This document shows positions 62,301-64,000 of a stretch of 64,000 bases of DNA, piece by piece. The first letter of the stretch is position 1, and each line of letters starts with the position of its first letter. The stretch lies in the NCBI GenBank assembly GCA_963682055.1, contig OY821750.1, positions 16,370,501 to 16,434,500 of the forward strand. The letters run 5' to 3'. The notes beneath the pieces are model-generated. The model worked only from the letters and a program-made list of their open reading frames with translations, did no database searches and was not told the DNA's origin. This DNA is from Primula veris. Taxonomy: Eukaryota; Streptophyta; Magnoliopsida; Ericales; Primulaceae. Position numbers and translations under genes: made by a program.

Positions 62301-64000
62301 GTAGGGAATATTCCTCATTTTTTTCTTGGATTTATGGCCAATAGTAGACGGGTTTAACCGACTTTTTTGTTTTCGACATTTTATTTATAATTTTATGGTT
62401 TAGGGTTTAGGGTTTTGGTTTTAGGGCTTAGGGTTTTAGGTTTAGGGTTTAGGTAAATGTTCTTCCATATGTAGGGAATATTCCTCATTTTTTTTCTTGG
62501 ATTTATGGCCAATAGTAGACGGGTTTAACCGACTTTTTTGGTTGTCGACATTTTATTTATATTTGTATGGTTTAGGGTTTAGGGTTTTGGTTTTAGGGTT
62601 TAGGGTTTCAGGTTTAGGGTTTAGGTAATGGTCTTGAATATGTAGGGAATATTCCTCATTTTTTTCTTTGATTTATGGCCAATACTAGACGGGTTTAACC
62701 GACTTTTTTGGTTTTTGACATTTTATTTATATTTGTATGGTTTAGGGTTTAGGGTTTTGGTTTTAGGGCTTAGGGTTTTAGGTTTAGGGTTTAGGTAATG
62801 TTCTTCCATATGTAGGGAATATTCCTCATTTTTTTTCTTGGATTTATGGCCAATAGTAGACGGGTTTAACCGACTTTTTTGGTTGTCGACATTTTATTTA
62901 TATTTGTATGGTTTAGGGTTTAGGGTTTTGGTTTTAGGGTTTAGGGTTTTAGGTTGAGGATTTAGGTAATGTTCTTGAATATGTAGGGAATATTCCTCAT
63001 TTTTTTCTTTGATTTATGGCCAATAGTAGACGGGTTTAACCGACGTTTTTGGTTTTTGACATTTTATTTATATTTGTATGGTTTAGGGTTTAGGGTTTTG
63101 GTTTTAGGGCTTAGGGTTTTAGGTTTAGGGTTTAGGTAATGTTCTTCCATATGTAGGGAATATTCCTCATTTTTTTTCTTGGATTTATGACCAATAGTAG
63201 ACGGGTTTAACCGACTCTTTTGGTTGTCGACATTTTATTTATATTTGTATGGTTTAGGGTATAGGGTTTTGGTTTTAGGGTTTAGGGTTTTAGGTTTAGG
63301 GTTTAGGTAATGTTCTTGAATATGTAGGGAATATTCCTCATTTTTTTCTTCGATTTATGGCCAATAGTAGACGGGTTTAACCTACTTTTTTGGTTTTCGA
63401 CATTTTATTTATATTTTTATGGTTTAGGGTTTAGGGTTTAGGGTTTTGGTTTTAGGGCTTAGGGTTTTAGGTTTAGGGTTTAGGTAATGTTCTTCCATAT
63501 GTAGGGAATATTCCTTATTTTTTTTCTTGGATTTATGGCCAATAGTAGACGGGTTTAACCGACTTTTTTGGTTGTCGACATTTTATTTATATTTGTATGG
63601 TTTAGGGTTTAGGGTTTTGGTTTTAGGGTTTAGGGTTTCAGGTTCAGGGTTTAGGTAATGTTCTTGAATATGTAGGGAATATTCCTCATTTTTTTCTTCG
63701 ATTTATGGCCAATAGTAGACGGGTTTAACCGACTTTTTTGGTTTTTGACATTTTATTTATATTTGTATGGTTTAGGGTTTAGGGTTTTGGTTTTAGGGCT
63801 TAGGGTTTTACGTTTAGTGTTTAGGTAATGTTCCTCCATATGTAGTGAATATTCCTCATTTTTTTTCTTGGATTTATGGCCAATAGTAGACGGGTTTAAC
63901 CGACTTTTTTGGTTGTCGAAATTTTATTTATATTTGTATGGTTTAGGGTTTAGGGTTTTAGTTTTAGGGTTTAGGGTTTCAGGTTCAGGGTTTAGGTAAT
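59025..64000 (+). repeat. HOR block, 3,437-bp period (20 monomers), cut by window end
   Basis: Variants at 59,514 (TTGAGGATTTAGG), 59,749 (TATGACC), 59,821 (GGTATAGGG), 59,944 (AACCTACTT) and 60,391 (CCTCCATATGTAGTG) recur 3,437 bp downstream at 62,951, 63,186, 63,258, 63,381 and 63,828. The second copy starts near 62,462 and runs off the window. An inner 1,023-bp spacing (TATGACC at 62,163 and 63,186) shows a nested duplication. The part from about 60,190 to 61,460 is also closely related to about 53,720-54,990. Confidence 0.88.

Larger units (their letters stand above)
1..64000 (+). repeat. Telomere-like composite satellite array, ~170-bp monomer
   Basis: The window is filled head to tail by roughly 375 copies (64,000 divided by about 170) of one monomer. 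The spacing of the conserved TAGGGAATATTCC motif over the first 3 kb is 170 or 171 bp, with a few shorter steps (164, 156). Each monomer has a core of about 115 bp followed by about eight heptamers related to TTTAGGG. No copy is inverted, and no unique sequence, gene or transposon interrupts the array. A monomer near 170 bp with higher-order organisation is typical of plant centromeric and subtelomeric satellites; the chromosomal location is inference. Both edges lie inside the array. GGG tracts are on the + strand, so if this array were joined directly to a telomere, the chromosome end would lie to the right. Confidence 0.98.

Noticed and set aside
1..64000. A true chromosome end (telomere)
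   Set aside because: No long pure TTTAGGG tract. The longest perfect runs are about four heptamers, each surrounded by core sequence. The orientation is compatible with a right-hand end but does not show one.
1..64000. CRISPR-like array (regular repeats and spacers)
   Set aside because: The spacing is regular, but both parts of the monomer repeat. There are no unique spacers, no cas genes, and the telomere-like block points to a eukaryotic satellite.
1..64000. Transposon or LTR retrotransposon origin or insertions
   Set aside because: I found no terminal repeats with target-site duplications, no polypurine tract with primer-binding site, and no transposase or reverse transcriptase coding. 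An LTR-derived core cannot be excluded but nothing supports it.
1..64000. rRNA intergenic spacer, tRNA or other RNA genes
   Set aside because: No stretch resembles rRNA or folds like a tRNA, and no unique sequence is left once the monomers are assigned.

Overview
The whole 64 kb window is one uninterrupted tandem satellite array. I see no gene, RNA gene, transposon or unique sequence, and both window edges lie inside the array, so it is longer than 64 kb. The basic monomer is about 170 bp and every copy points the same way. Each monomer joins a non-telomeric AT-rich core (about 115-116 bp, starting TAATGTTCTT and ending TTTGTATGG) to a block of about 55 bp made of perfect and degenerate plant-type telomere heptamers (TTTAGGG). 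The G-rich strand is the + strand throughout. TTTAGGG is the usual telomere repeat of land plants and many green algae, so the source is most likely a plant nuclear genome and the locus centromeric, pericentromeric or subtelomeric heterochromatin. I do not recognise the species or a named satellite family.

Two monomer classes broadly alternate: TTCCAT monomers with T8 and TTGAAT monomers with T7. This gives a base dimer of 341 bp (model copy at 545-885). On top of it lies a mosaic of higher-order repeats (HORs) whose period changes along the window. In order: 2,366 bp, about 14 monomers (1-9,165); 1,514 bp, 9 monomers (9,165-12,845); a composite stretch (12,845-16,410); about 2,537 bp, 15 monomers (16,410-22,110); 4,729 bp, 28 monomers, twice (22,112-31,570); 1,019 bp, 6 monomers, four times (32,320-36,390); 3,777 bp, 22 monomers, twice (37,350-45,090) with a nested 689-bp 4-mer; 2,700 bp, 16 monomers, three times (46,675-54,866); 1,029 bp, 6 monomers (54,875-56,820); 661 bp, 4 monomers (57,716-59,330); and 3,437 bp, 20 monomers (59,025 to the window end). 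Short composite stretches separate some blocks. HOR boundaries were found by following diagnostic variants by eye and are good to roughly 50-100 bp.

The most interesting points are these. Length changes in the telomere-like block come in exact multiples of 7 bp, while the core changes only by single bases in homopolymers. Chimeric monomers and a short conversion patch show the recombination that built the array. A few places carry four or five clean GGG tracts, from telomere-heptamer expansion or repair. A monomer subfamily, one of whose versions carries a 13-nt inverted repeat, is confined to the left 36 kb. The open reading frames that can be drawn here are by-products of the repeat and I annotate none as genes.
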